Positions 18,152 to 27,422 of a stretch of 64,000 bases of DNA are shown piece after piece; position 1 is the first letter of the stretch, and the number at the start of each line of letters is the position of its first letter. Both the position numbers and the translations under genes were made by a program. The notes beneath the pieces are model-generated. The model was given only the letters and a program-made list of their open reading frames with translations. It had not been told where the DNA came from and did no database searches. Source of the DNA: Clostridium sp. M62/1. Its GTDB lineage: Bacteria; Bacillota; Clostridia; Lachnospirales; Lachnospiraceae. The stretch is from NCBI RefSeq assembly GCF_020736365.1, contig NZ_CP085988.1, forward strand, positions 3,106,001 to 3,170,000, read 5' to 3'.

Positions 18152-18553
18152 TTGAAGAAAACGAAAACCCCTCAAACTCCGCAGCTTCAGGAGCCGGATA
18201 CCCAGTCCAAGCGCAGGCTTTCGCTGCCCAAAGTGGCTTACAGCGCCTTCCTGTGTGTGATGATGTCCATGATATTCTGCCAGCCGGCTTATGCGGCAAC
18301 AGATGTATGGACCAAGGCCAAAGAGATCATGCAGGATGTATACACCCAAATCCTTGCCATCTCCACTATCGCCGCCATCGTCACTGCTTCGGTAGCCTTG
18401 CTGCTCATGAACTTCTCCCGTTCCGGACGGACGGTGGATGAAAGCCGCGCCTGGCTCAAACGAATCTGTATCACCTGGGCTATCCTCAATGGCTTGGGCT
18501 TTATCATGGCGTATGTGACGCCGCTCTTTAGTGGCGGACAATGGACAGGCTGA
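18152..18553 (+). CDS. VirB2/TrbC-like conjugative pilin or channel subunit
   Basis: 133 residues, exported membrane protein. The TTG at 18152 is preferred because TTGGAGG lies 8 bases upstream. A basic N-terminus is followed by a signal ending in AYA-A, then two membrane segments (about 65-85 and 95-120) as in VirB2/TrbC-type subunits. It opens the type IV secretion operon, followed by a TrbL-like gene. The assignment rests on size, topology and position. Confidence 0.6.
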   Translation: MKKTKTPQTPQLQEPDTQSKRRLSLPKVAYSAFLCVMMSMIFCQPAYAATDVWTKAKEIMQDVYTQILAISTIAAIVTASVALLLMNFSRSGRTVDESRAWLKRICITWAILNGLGFIMAYVTPLFSGGQWTG

Positions 18554-18593
18554 TTGACCGTCTGACTGCTCGCCGGAAAGGAGGCTTGCATTT

Positions 18594-19304
18594 ATGGGCA
18601 TTTTAGACGGCATAGTGGAATGGATCGCAGAACAGGTAATGGCCGGTCTTGATCTGGTGACCACATCGGTTTTGGGTGCGCTGGGCTGTGATATGGCTGT
18701 ATTTCTGCGTTATTTTCCCGCAGCAGAGACTATGTACTCTGTTTTCGTGGCTCTGGCAATCGGGATCATCCTGCTCAACTGGGTCTGGCAGTTATTCAAA
18801 AACTTCGGTCTTGGCGCAGGTGTGGAAGCAGAAGACCCGGTAAAGCTGAGTATCCGTTCCATTATTTTTATCCTGCTGACGCTCTTTTCAGATGAAATCG
18901 TCAATATTGTTCTTACCATCGGCGGCACCCCCTACCACTGGATCATGGAGTCCGACCTTCCTGCATTAAGCTTTGCAGACTTCAATTCCGTGATGCTGGT
19001 CATCATCGGTGTGTGTGCCAATGGGGCTGTGGCACTGATTACCTTGATTTTGGTTCTCATCCTGGCCTGGAACTACCTAAAACTTCTGTTCGAGGCAGCC
19101 GAACGGTATGTGCTGCTCGGTGTACTGGTCTACACGGCTCCTGTTGCTTTTTCTATGGGCGCCAGCCAGACCACAGCAAACATCTGGAAATCCTGGTGCC
19201 GGATGCTTGGCGGTCAAATTTTCCTATTGGTCATGAACGCCTGGTGCCTGCGCCTGTTCACAAGCATGGTGGGGTCCTTCCTTGCGAACCCGCTTTCGTT
19301 GTAA
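18594..19304 (+). CDS. TrbL/VirB6-like polytopic membrane protein
   Basis: 236 residues with about five to six hydrophobic segments, many charged residues between them, and the motif RYVLLGVLVYTAPVAFSMGAS near the C-terminus. This is the profile of the TrbL/VirB6 inner-membrane channel subunit in Gram-positive transfer systems. It lies between the pilin-like gene and the CD1107-like gene, all closely spaced. Confidence 0.7.
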   Translation: MGILDGIVEWIAEQVMAGLDLVTTSVLGALGCDMAVFLRYFPAAETMYSVFVALAIGIILLNWVWQLFKNFGLGAGVEAEDPVKLSIRSIIFILLTLFSDEIVNIVLTIGGTPYHWIMESDLPALSFADFNSVMLVIIGVCANGAVALITLILVLILAWNYLKLLFEAAERYVLLGVLVYTAPVAFSMGASQTTANIWKSWCRMLGGQIFLLVMNAWCLRLFTSMVGSFLANPLSL

Positions 19305-19317
19305 GGAGGTCTTATCC

Positions 19318-20313
19318 TTGAAGAAACTCAAAAAATTTTTGTTTGCGGCCTTTACAGTCGCAATTCTCTCCTGCCTGCTCTGCCAGCCGGCTTTTGCCGC
19401 TATCTCCGAAAGCGATGTGCAGGCTCAGGTAGACGCTGTGGGAAAAGAAGCCGTTTCCGGCAATGTGTTTATCTGGTTTCTCTGTGCTATCGGCTTTCTC
19501 AAAGTCGGCCAGAAAATCGATTCCTTCCTCTCCAGTCTTGGTGTCAATGTAGGACATACCGGCGGCAGCATGCTGGCTGAGGCTATGATTGCTGCCAGAG
19601 GCATCGGCGGCATCAAGAACTTTTCCAGTCACCACTTTGGCGACGGGAGAAACAACAGTTCCACCAATGTCAACACAAACGGTGGTAAAGGCAGCGGCGG
19701 CTTTGGAGCAGGGTTTGCCAGCGGCGGTCTTGCTGGAGTGGTGAGCCGAAAAGTCACAAACAGCGCCATCAAAACAGCCACCACAACTCCCGGCTCCAAG
19801 CCTTCCGGTCTTGGCAGTCTTTTAGGCGATGCTGCAGCCGGAGGGATCGGCGGCCATATGTACGCTTCTTCCGTCAGTAAGGGCGGCAATTTTGCCAACA
19901 ATGTAATCGGCAGCGTAGCCACGGGCAGTATCAGCCAGATGGGTTCCATTTCCGGTGAAAAAGCCGCCGAAGCCCTGCACTCTTACATGGGATATGCGGC
20001 ACTGGAATCCGGAGCTGAAAATGTTCCGACCTTCCAGAATGTCGAAATCGGCGGCGGCCGCATCACCGGCACAGAAGTGACTGCGGAACATCCCGAAGGC
20101 ATCTCCTTTGGTATGTACCACGCAGACCAATATGTTGCCCCGGAAGGCCAGTACACCACCGTTCATGCCGTGGATGGCACAGCATGGTATAAGCAGTACG
20201 CTGTGGATGCTGTTGACAAATCGCCCTATATGGCTCCTGACGGTTCTATCGCCTTCAACGAATCCATTGTCAAAAAACTGCCTCCAGCCCCGAGGAGAAA
20301 GGACAAGATATAA
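19318..20313 (+). CDS. CD1107-like mobile element membrane protein
   Basis: 331 residues. The TTG start at 19318 follows AAGGAGGTCTTATCC. A signal peptide (LLCQPAFAA) and one membrane segment (FIWFLCAIGFLKVG) are followed by a Gly/Ser/Asn-rich domain of about 200 residues (GGKGSGGFGAGFASGGLAG). It resembles the CD1107-type proteins of Tn1549-like elements, thought to be part of the transfer apparatus. The next gene starts one base after its stop. Confidence 0.65.
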   Translation: MKKLKKFLFAAFTVAILSCLLCQPAFAAISESDVQAQVDAVGKEAVSGNVFIWFLCAIGFLKVGQKIDSFLSSLGVNVGHTGGSMLAEAMIAARGIGGIKNFSSHHFGDGRNNSSTNVNTNGGKGSGGFGAGFASGGLAGVVSRKVTNSAIKTATTTPGSKPSGLGSLLGDAAAGGIGGHMYASSVSKGGNFANNVIGSVATGSISQMGSISGEKAAEALHSYMGYAALESGAENVPTFQNVEIGGGRITGTEVTAEHPEGISFGMYHADQYVAPEGQYTTVHAVDGTAWYKQYAVDAVDKSPYMAPDGSIAFNESIVKKLPPAPRRKDKI

Positions 20314-21690
20314 ATGCCAGAAGATCAAAAAAGCGGTTTTTCCGAAGCTGTGGAGACCGGCGCCTCCGCAGCGCATACCATCCGCGGCGCAATCAAAACC
20401 GGAAAAGCTATTTCCTCCGCTGCCAAAGGCGCTGCCGCAGGCGGTCCTTACGGTGCAGTTGCAGGCGCAGTGTGGGCAGGCCGGAAGCATATCGGAAAAA
20501 TCATTGTGGCAGTCATTGCCCTGCTTATGCTGCCGGTATTATTTGTTCTCATGCTCCCCGGTCTTATTTTCGGCGGACTGACCAATGCCTTTTCGCCATC
20601 TGACCCCGAAATTCCGATTTTGAATAGCGAAACAGCGATTATTGAGAACGCCAACGAGATCACCTTTACCCTCAACGGCATCTTGGGCGAGGCACTGGAT
20701 GATGTACTTGCCCGGATCGAAGCTGACTTTGCGGCATCGGGAGCCGACCATATGGAGGTCAAAAATGCTTATTCCGGCGGGCCTATTTATAACGCCAACC
20801 TGTTTATCTCTCAGTATTGTGCAGCCAAAGACAAGGATTTTGAAAGCATTTCTCTAAATGACCTTGCCGCCACCCTGCGGGAAAACAAGCAGCATCTATA
20901 TTCCTACACCAGCAAGCAAGAGATTCGTGAGAGCACCGTGACCGATCCGGAGACTGAGGAAGAAACAACAGAGTCAGAAACATGGATGGTCTATACTGTC
21001 CGTTACAACGGTGAGTCCTATTTTTCTGATGTTGTATTCCAGCTTACCGATGACCAAAAGGAGCTTGCAGCCGATTATGCCTCCAACCTAAGCCTGTTCT
21101 TGGGCGATGGTCTGCTGCAGAATCTGGAAGCGTGGACCGGAAACAGCATCACCTCTCTGGGCGATGTTACTTTCACCGATGGGATCACACCTGTTGTTTA
21201 CTACAATCAGCTGGATGAACGCTATGCCGGTAAAGCCTATGGCACGGACAATATTGGCGGTTATGGCTGCGGCCCTACCGCTATGGCAATCGTGGTGTCC
21301 TCTCTGACAGACGATATGGTTGACCCTGTGGAGATGGCCGAGTGGTCTTACAACAACGGCTACTGGTGTAAAAGCAGTGGTTCTTACCATGCACTGATAC
21401 CTGCCGCCGCTGGGGAATGGGGGCTTCCGGTTTCCGGCTGTACCACTGCGGAACCACAGCGCATCACAGACGCACTGGCTAATGGTAAACTGGTAGTAGC
21501 AATCATGTCTGAAGGCCACTTTACCTCATCCGGTCACTTCATTGTCCTGCGTGGCGTAAAAGACGGCAAGATCATGGTGGCTGACCCTGCCAGTTACACA
21601 CGGAGCGAACAGCTCTGGGATCTGTCCATTATCTTAAATGAGGCCAGCCGGCGCGCTGGAGCTGGCGGTCCGTTCTGGATTATCGGCTGA
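20314..21690 (+). CDS. CD1108-like transfer protein with C39-like peptidase domain
   Basis: 458 residues. The N-terminus matches the CD1108-type leader of Clostridiales elements: a Gly/Ala/Lys-rich cytoplasmic part (AAKGAAAGGPYGAVAG) and one membrane helix (about 65-92). The C-terminal domain has a papain-like C39 pattern: Cys 319 in GYGCGPTAM, His 408 in SGHFIVL and D near 424 in VADPASY. It probably acts outside the membrane, cutting peptidoglycan cross-links or a substrate peptide to open the wall for transfer. Many relatives carry NlpC/P60 here, so the C39 variant is notable. Confidence 0.75.
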   Translation: MPEDQKSGFSEAVETGASAAHTIRGAIKTGKAISSAAKGAAAGGPYGAVAGAVWAGRKHIGKIIVAVIALLMLPVLFVLMLPGLIFGGLTNAFSPSDPEIPILNSETAIIENANEITFTLNGILGEALDDVLARIEADFAASGADHMEVKNAYSGGPIYNANLFISQYCAAKDKDFESISLNDLAATLRENKQHLYSYTSKQEIRESTVTDPETEEETTESETWMVYTVRYNGESYFSDVVFQLTDDQKELAADYASNLSLFLGDGLLQNLEAWTGNSITSLGDVTFTDGITPVVYYNQLDERYAGKAYGTDNIGGYGCGPTAMAIVVSSLTDDMVDPVEMAEWSYNNGYWCKSSGSYHALIPAAAGEWGLPVSGCTTAEPQRITDALANGKLVVAIMSEGHFTSSGHFIVLRGVKDGKIMVADPASYTRSEQLWDLSIILNEASRRAGAGGPFWIIG

Positions 21691-21723
21691 TGTGCCCGCC
21701 CGGCTTCGGAAACGAGGTTAATC

Positions 21724-24700
21724 ATGAATCATAAAATCGACCGAGATACCTACATAATACCACCGAATTTCATCGAGTCAGGCACCTTCTTCGGTGGTAT
21801 GTTCAAAGCCCGAAATGTGATTGAAGCCGGCATCCTGGCATTTGCCATTGGTGTGCCGGTTTTTTCATTGCTCCCTCTTAGCCTGACTGCCCGTATCATC
21901 GCTTTGTGCCTGACCGCACTGCCAGCAGCATTGGTGGCGCTTATCGGAATTTCCGGTGAGAGCCTTTCCTCTTTTCTGCTGATTTTCATAAAGTACCTGC
22001 GAAACCGCCGCATTATAGGCGGTAACAGCGCAGAAGATGCGGTTCCGGCGGCAGAGCATGGCGGCAAGCATATTAAAAAGAAGGTACACAAGCCCGACAA
22101 GGCTCCCAGACGGTCACGGCGCTCCGGCAGAGAGGATTTCCCAGCGGAGTTTGATGAAGTTCGTGGCTACGAGATCCGCCAAAAACTCCGTCCTGTGAAA
22201 AAGCAGAAGCCTGCCAAGGAGAAGAAAGCCGCCAAGCAAAAAAAGAAGGTCTCCAAGGAGCGCAAAGTAAAACGCCCTATCCGCACTCAGGAGCCGAAGC
22301 CCGCCTGCCTTAACCCGGTAGCAGATTATCTGCCGATTTCCAAAATTGAAAACGGCATCATCTACACGAAGGACCACCGCTATGTCAAGGTCGTCGAGGT
22401 AGTACCCATCAATTTTATGCTGCGCAGCGCCCAGGAACAGCGGAACATCATCTATTCCTTTGTATCCTACTTGAAAATCAGCCCCATCAAGCTGCAAATC
22501 AAAGTACTGACACGTCGGGCAGAGATCAACCGCCATCTGGATACCGTTCGGAAGGAGATGGAACAGGAGACCAATGAACAGTGTCTGCTCATGCAGGAAG
22601 ACTACCTCCAGTTCGTTCAGCAGATCGGTTCCCGTGAGGCAATTACCCGACGTTTCTTCCTGATTTTTGAATATGAGCCGTGGAGCAACACCAAGCGCTC
22701 TGATGAAGAAGGCGAGGCAATCAATGCCCTGCAAAGTGCAGTCCATACTGCTACCAACTACCTCCGTCAGTGCGGTAACGAGGTCATCGTTCCGGAAAAC
22801 TGGGATGAGTTTACCGTAGATGTCCTCTATAACCTGCTCTGCAGAAATGAAAGTGCTGTAAAGCCGCTCTCCGTCCGGGCACAGGAGGTTGTGGCTGAGT
22901 ACCTTGCCAAAGGGCGCGACAGTGAGATCGACCATATCCCTGCCACCGAATTCTGTGCGCCAAAAAGCATTGACTTCACGCATGGTCACCATATCTGCAT
23001 TGACGGTCTGTATTATGCTTATTTGCTGGTGCCCTCTGATGGCTACAAAACGCAGGTTCCAGCCGGCTGGCTCAGTCTTATCGTCAATGCCGGTGACGGG
23101 ATCGATATGGATATGTTCCTCTCCCGTCAGCCCAAAGAAACCATCATCCAGAAAGTCGGACAGCAGCTGCGTATCAACCGTTCCAAAATCAAGGACGCCA
23201 GCGACACCAACACCGACTTTGATGACATTGATGGCGCTATCCGAAGCGGGTACTTTCTCAAAGAGGGCCTTGCCAACAACGAGGACTTCTACTACTTGAA
23301 TCTGCTGATTACCATTACTGCCTCCAACGAGGAAGACTTGGAATGGAAGGTCAGCGAAATGAAAAAGCTCCTGCTCTCACAAGACATGAACGCCTGCACC
23401 TGCCATTTTCGGGAGGAACAGGCGTTTTTATCTGCCCTTCCATTGGTGGCAATGGAAAAGAAACTGTATGAGCGCGGTAAACGCAACCTGCTGACAGGCG
23501 GTGCGGCAAGCTGTTATCCCTTTACCTCCTATGAGATGTGTGATGATAACGGTATCCTGCTGGGCGTCAACAAGTACAACAGCTCCCTTATTATCGTGGA
23601 CATCTTCAATTCTGCGGTCTATAAGAACGCCAATATGTCGATCCTTGGCACGAGCGGAGCCGGCAAAACTTTTACCATGCAGTTGATGGCGCTGCGAATG
23701 AGGCGGAAAAATATCCCCATTTTCATTGTTGCGCCCCTAAAAGGCCATGAATTCCATCGCGCCTGCTCCAATGTGGGCGGCTCCTTTATCCAGATTTCAC
23801 CGGCCAGTCCCCACTGCATCAATGTTATGGAGATTCGGCGGGTAGACCGCTCGGTGAATGAAATTCTGGACGGTCCAGGCATCCAGTTATCTGAGCTTGC
23901 AGCAAAGATCCAGCAGCTCCACATATTTTTCAGTCTGCTGATCCCCGATATGTCTCACGAAGAACGACAGCTTTTGGACGAAGCCCTTGTTCGTACCTAT
24001 AACACAAAAGGCATCACTCATGATAACGCCTCTTTGGAAGACCCTGCACAGCCCGGCCAGTACCGTGAAATGCCGGTGCTTGGTGACCTGTACGAAATTT
24101 TGAAAACCTCCAAGGAAACGATGCGCATGGCCCACATCCTAAACCGTCTGGTAAACGGCAGCGCCAGCACCTTCAATAAGCAGACCAATGTTCGGCTCGA
24201 CAACAAGTACACTGTTTTGGATATTTCCTCCCTCACCGGAGACCTGCTCACCGTAGGTATGTTTGTGGCGCTGGACTTTGTTTGGGACAGAGCCAAAGCC
24301 GACCGTACAGAAGAAAAAGCCATCTTCATCGACGAGTGCTGGCAGCTTCTATCCGGTGCCGGTGCTGCTGGTGTAAGATTGGCTGGCGATTTCCTTTTGG
24401 AAATTGCCAAAACCATACGCGGTTACGGCGGCGCCTCGATTTTTGCAAGCCAGGATCTTGCCGATTTCTTTGACCTTGACGGCGGCAGATTTGGTAAGGG
24501 CATCATCAACAACTCCAAGACCAAGATCATTCTGAATCTGGAGGACGACGAAGCCCAGCGGGTACAGGAAGCCCTGCACCTGTCCGATGCTGAAACAATG
24601 GAGATCACTCACTTTGAAAGAGGTCACGGTCTGATTTCTACCAATAACAACAATATTATGGTGGAATTCAAAGCCAGCCCTCTGGAAAAGGATCTGATTA

Positions 24701-24780
24701 CTACCGACCGCCGCGAGCTGCGTGAAATCGTAGAGCGAAAACGCCGTGAACAATCCACATCTGCCGAACAGCAGATATAA
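21724..24780 (+). CDS. virB4: VirB4-type conjugation ATPase with fused PrgI N-terminus
   Basis: 1018 residues. Residues 1-100 form a PrgI-like part with two membrane helices. A Lys/Arg-rich linker (about 110-190; KKQKPAKEKKAAKQKKK) leads into the VirB4 domain with Walker A GTSGAGKT (641-648) and Walker B AIFIDECWQ (about 866-874). It supplies energy for channel assembly and substrate transfer at the inner face of the membrane. PrgI and VirB4 are usually separate genes, so the fusion is unusual. It follows the CD1108-like gene by 33 bp. Confidence 0.93.
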   Translation: MNHKIDRDTYIIPPNFIESGTFFGGMFKARNVIEAGILAFAIGVPVFSLLPLSLTARIIALCLTALPAALVALIGISGESLSSFLLIFIKYLRNRRIIGGNSAEDAVPAAEHGGKHIKKKVHKPDKAPRRSRRSGREDFPAEFDEVRGYEIRQKLRPVKKQKPAKEKKAAKQKKKVSKERKVKRPIRTQEPKPACLNPVADYLPISKIENGIIYTKDHRYVKVVEVVPINFMLRSAQEQRNIIYSFVSYLKISPIKLQIKVLTRRAEINRHLDTVRKEMEQETNEQCLLMQEDYLQFVQQIGSREAITRRFFLIFEYEPWSNTKRSDEEGEAINALQSAVHTATNYLRQCGNEVIVPENWDEFTVDVLYNLLCRNESAVKPLSVRAQEVVAEYLAKGRDSEIDHIPATEFCAPKSIDFTHGHHICIDGLYYAYLLVPSDGYKTQVPAGWLSLIVNAGDGIDMDMFLSRQPKETIIQKVGQQLRINRSKIKDASDTNTDFDDIDGAIRSGYFLKEGLANNEDFYYLNLLITITASNEEDLEWKVSEMKKLLLSQDMNACTCHFREEQAFLSALPLVAMEKKLYERGKRNLLTGGAASCYPFTSYEMCDDNGILLGVNKYNSSLIIVDIFNSAVYKNANMSILGTSGAGKTFTMQLMALRMRRKNIPIFIVAPLKGHEFHRACSNVGGSFIQISPASPHCINVMEIRRVDRSVNEILDGPGIQLSELAAKIQQLHIFFSLLIPDMSHEERQLLDEALVRTYNTKGITHDNASLEDPAQPGQYREMPVLGDLYEILKTSKETMRMAHILNRLVNGSASTFNKQTNVRLDNKYTVLDISSLTGDLLTVGMFVALDFVWDRAKADRTEEKAIFIDECWQLLSGAGAAGVRLAGDFLLEIAKTIRGYGGASIFASQDLADFFDLDGGRFGKGIINNSKTKIILNLEDDEAQRVQEALHLSDAETMEITHFERGHGLISTNNNNIMVEFKASPLEKDLITTDRRELREIVERKRREQSTSAEQQI

Positions 24781-24973
24781 CAATTTGAAAAGCGAGGTGA
24801 TTCCCATGTGCAACTTTCCTGCCAGACGCCGCTATGCGTCTGCTTTGCGTCTGTATTACGCCTAAAAGCCAGTTTTGCCAACCAGATCATCTTTTGGCTT
24901 ACACTGACTGGCTTTCCTTCCTATTTTAATGCGTCTTGAATACGCCTATATTACGCCATTGGAGGTGATACCC
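24781..24973 (+). other. Gap with possible 19-residue leader peptide and hairpin
   Basis: AGCGAGGTGATTCCC precedes an ATG at 24806 that opens a 19-codon frame (ends LRLYYA, stop 24863-24865). The motif GCGTCT...TATTACGCC occurs here and again just before the next gene. A hairpin, AAAGCCAGT...ACTGGCTTT (about 24865-24917), follows. It may be an attenuator or a remnant of a duplicated gene start. Confidence 0.35.
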
Positions 24974-25501
24974 ATGAAGACCAGGGCTGAAATCTATGGA
25001 AATGAAGCTGCGGCTCTGCTGCGGATCGTCACGATGTATCCCGGTCTCAATATGCAGCAGCTTCTTTGCTTTCACCCTGGCAAAGAAGAAATCATCAAGA
25101 CCCTGCTCTCCCATCTGCAAAAGCAGGGCCGTATTTTTCAAACTGATACAGGCGGTTACTTTCCGTCTGGTTGGGCAGCAAAATCAGACAACTCCCTGAT
25201 ACGGGCTGCCTGGGTACTCTTGGATTTTATCGGGCAGGTGGAATACCATGCTCCCGGTGATTTTCCGGTCAAGCTTATCTTCTTTGCAAACGGTGAACTA
25301 TACGAAATCGTCTACGCAGCTTCCGGCCAGGAGGCCCTGATCAACCATGCGCTTCGGGATGACCGCAGCGGTGGACGCCGCATCATTTTGGTCGATAATC
25401 CGGAAGACATTCGCCGCATTGACTGCCCTGGCATTTCCGGTTTCTGCACCGTGGATGCAGCGGGCCAGGTGCATTACTTTAAGAAAACAGGAGGAACTTG
25501 A
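24974..25501 (+). CDS. DUF5697-like ICE protein
   Basis: 175 residues; GGAGGTGATACCC precedes ATG 24974, which is preferred over the upstream in-frame ATG. The N-terminus looks like a winged helix (AAALLRIVTMYPGLNMQQLLCFHPGKEEIIKTLLSHLQKQGRIF). The rest is an alpha/beta region of unknown role. It lies between VirB4 and VirD4, directly adjoining the next gene. Resemblance to DUF5697 is from memory of similar elements. Confidence 0.55.
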   Translation: MKTRAEIYGNEAAALLRIVTMYPGLNMQQLLCFHPGKEEIIKTLLSHLQKQGRIFQTDTGGYFPSGWAAKSDNSLIRAAWVLLDFIGQVEYHAPGDFPVKLIFFANGELYEIVYAASGQEALINHALRDDRSGGRRIILVDNPEDIRRIDCPGISGFCTVDAAGQVHYFKKTGGT

Positions 25502-26164
25502 TTGGAACGAAAAATCATCTCACACCGGATCGGAAGCATTCTTGATGATATATCCCGTTTGAGCAATGCTCTTTACGCGATGGATACCACGGATATTCAG
25601 CGCTATCCGGACAACTATGAAGTCTTATCCACTGATGCCGCCCTGCGGGCAGAGAAAATTGCCTGCAGGCTGCGGCATTTGATATATTCCAGCACCACCA
25701 TCCGCAAAGGCGATTACCTGACATCCGCCGGTATTGTACACGGAATTGAGGTTGTCTATGAGGACGGTGTACTGGAGGTCACCCTGCCTGGTCTGCTCCC
25801 AAAACGCAAGCAGAGGCAAAACACTGAGTTTCTGCTCGACCCGTTCTACTTCTCATTGGAGCAATACGCCAAAGAGCATCCCATGCCCCGCTTCAGCGAT
25901 TGTGTGGTGTGCTTTACGCAGGTTTATGACCAGTGCCTTCCCACCCGGCGTATCCGTGACTACGACAATCTGGAAGAAAAGCAGCTTCTGGATGTCCTCT
26001 CCACCTTCGTCATGGCTGACGATACCGGCCTGCTCTGCGATGCCTACAACACCGCTGCGCTGGGCGAAAAGGACTGTACCAGAATCAGTGTCATGGAAAA
26101 AAAGCGGTTTCCCGCCTGGCTTGCTGAGCATGAAAACACCCTAAAATCCATCTCGGATTTTTGA
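25502..26164 (+). CDS. DUF6100-like ICE protein
   Basis: 220 residues, TTG start one base after the previous stop, with AGGAGGAACTTGA upstream. Predicted soluble, mixed alpha/beta, with no catalytic motif that I recognise. The terminator after it separates it from the wHTH/VirD4 unit. The name follows similar proteins in Lachnospiraceae elements and is tentative. Confidence 0.5.
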   Translation: MERKIISHRIGSILDDISRLSNALYAMDTTDIQRYPDNYEVLSTDAALRAEKIACRLRHLIYSSTTIRKGDYLTSAGIVHGIEVVYEDGVLEVTLPGLLPKRKQRQNTEFLLDPFYFSLEQYAKEHPMPRFSDCVVCFTQVYDQCLPTRRIRDYDNLEEKQLLDVLSTFVMADDTGLLCDAYNTAALGEKDCTRISVMEKKRFPAWLAEHENTLKSISDF

Positions 26165-26209
26165 GCATTTTCAGCCATTGCTTGTCCGACCTGCCGCAAC
26201 ATCGTATTT

Positions 26210-26233
26210 AGCCCCGGATTTCGGGGCTTTTTT
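26210..26233 (+). terminator. Intrinsic terminator
   Basis: AGCCCCG-GATTT-CGGGGCT followed by six T. It ends the first part of the transfer operon. Confidence 0.85.
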
Positions 26234-26336
26234 CTGTCGTTACACCACGGATTTTTACCGAAGTTCCTTGCAGTCTCGGTAAAAGCCACACACCACAAGG
26301 AGGTGATCACTTGGGAAATTCCCACAGCCAGACACG

Positions 26337-27422
26337 ATGGCGTACAGGCTTCTCTCTCTGACTGCCATCTCCGGCGAGTTCCCCACAGACCAGCTTAACA
26401 GACTTCCCGGCAGTCCATATTATCTGGAGTCTGTTGTCACTGCACTGAAAAAAGACGGGCTGCTGCGTACCTATTACCGGGATAAACTGCGCGGCTACCG
26501 TCTGGGGCCGCGAGCCAAAGCCACTCTGCTGGAAAGCCGGCCGGACAGGTTTGCCAGCTACCTGACAGGAGACACCGACACCAACCGTTTGAAATGCGAA
26601 ATTGACCGAAGACTCCGGCTACACCGCCTGGCAGAAACCTATGTGACCATGGATAATGCGGGTGTATGTGTGTATCGGGATGAAAAACCGGCAATTTTTG
26701 CGCCGGATGGTTACGCTGGCGGCAGGATTGTCTATCCTGCTTTTTTCAGTTCCAGAGAAGTGAAAGAAATGGGGATCGACACCACGAAGATCCGCAGTTC
26801 CCGCTCCACTGGAATACTCCTTGCGCCCTCCGGCATCTTCGTGACCTACAACAGCAGCAGCGCCCTGATGAAGTGGCGCTACAAATCGGAAATGCGGGTC
26901 AAGGCATTGATTTGGAGCGTAATCTGCCAACAGCGCCTGGCCCCACAGTTTCGCCATGAGGATGTTCATGGACTGATTCTGGGCAACAGCATGGATCTGG
27001 CTTACCAGATTTTGACCAGCACCGGAGGACGCAAACATGATTTCTTCATGCTGGATAGCAGCTATGAGCATTTTCTTTATCTTACCAACAACCATCAGGG
27101 GGAGGTGATACTTGCACTGCTGTGCGACCCTGTGAAAACTGCGGAGCTGGACCGCATTCTGCTCCAAGGTCTTACTGCGAGGCAGCCCGGACTGGCTATT
27201 GAGCATGACGGCGTTTCACCGGATGGCTCACCAGTCCTGTTTGGCTATTTCTGCGATCTGCCCCGTATCGCACGCTTCAACACCTCCCTCGAACTATCCG
27301 AGCGCCCAGGCACACTGATCTGTTTTGACTTCCAGGCAGAGGTACTTCGCAGCTACTGTGGTTCCCGGGTGCGCTTCCAGACCATTGATTTCACAAAATT
27401 CGAGGGGAGGTTATTCCCATAA
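26337..27422 (+). CDS. Winged-helix protein before VirD4 (possible relaxosome protein)
   Basis: 361 residues. An N-terminal wHTH (PTDQLNRLPGSPYYLESVVTALKKDGLLRTYY) is followed by an alpha/beta domain with RRLRLHRLAETYVTMDNAG and FMLDSSYEHFLYLTNNHQG. The layout recalls replication-relaxation (Replic_Relax) type proteins, and its place next to VirD4 suggests a DNA-processing role, but no His triad or Tyr motif of a relaxase is clear. ATG 26337 has no ribosome site; the strong AAGGAGGTGATCAC lies before a TTG at 26313 in another frame (see findings). Role unproven. Confidence 0.5.
   Translation: MAYRLLSLTAISGEFPTDQLNRLPGSPYYLESVVTALKKDGLLRTYYRDKLRGYRLGPRAKATLLESRPDRFASYLTGDTDTNRLKCEIDRRLRLHRLAETYVTMDNAGVCVYRDEKPAIFAPDGYAGGRIVYPAFFSSREVKEMGIDTTKIRSSRSTGILLAPSGIFVTYNSSSALMKWRYKSEMRVKALIWSVICQQRLAPQFRHEDVHGLILGNSMDLAYQILTSTGGRKHDFFMLDSSYEHFLYLTNNHQGEVILALLCDPVKTAELDRILLQGLTARQPGLAIEHDGVSPDGSPVLFGYFCDLPRIARFNTSLELSERPGTLICFDFQAEVLRSYCGSRVRFQTIDFTKFEGRLFP

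Noticed and set aside
26337..27422. Calling the winged-helix protein a relaxase
   Set aside because: No His triad or catalytic Tyr motif could be identified by eye; only position suggests it.
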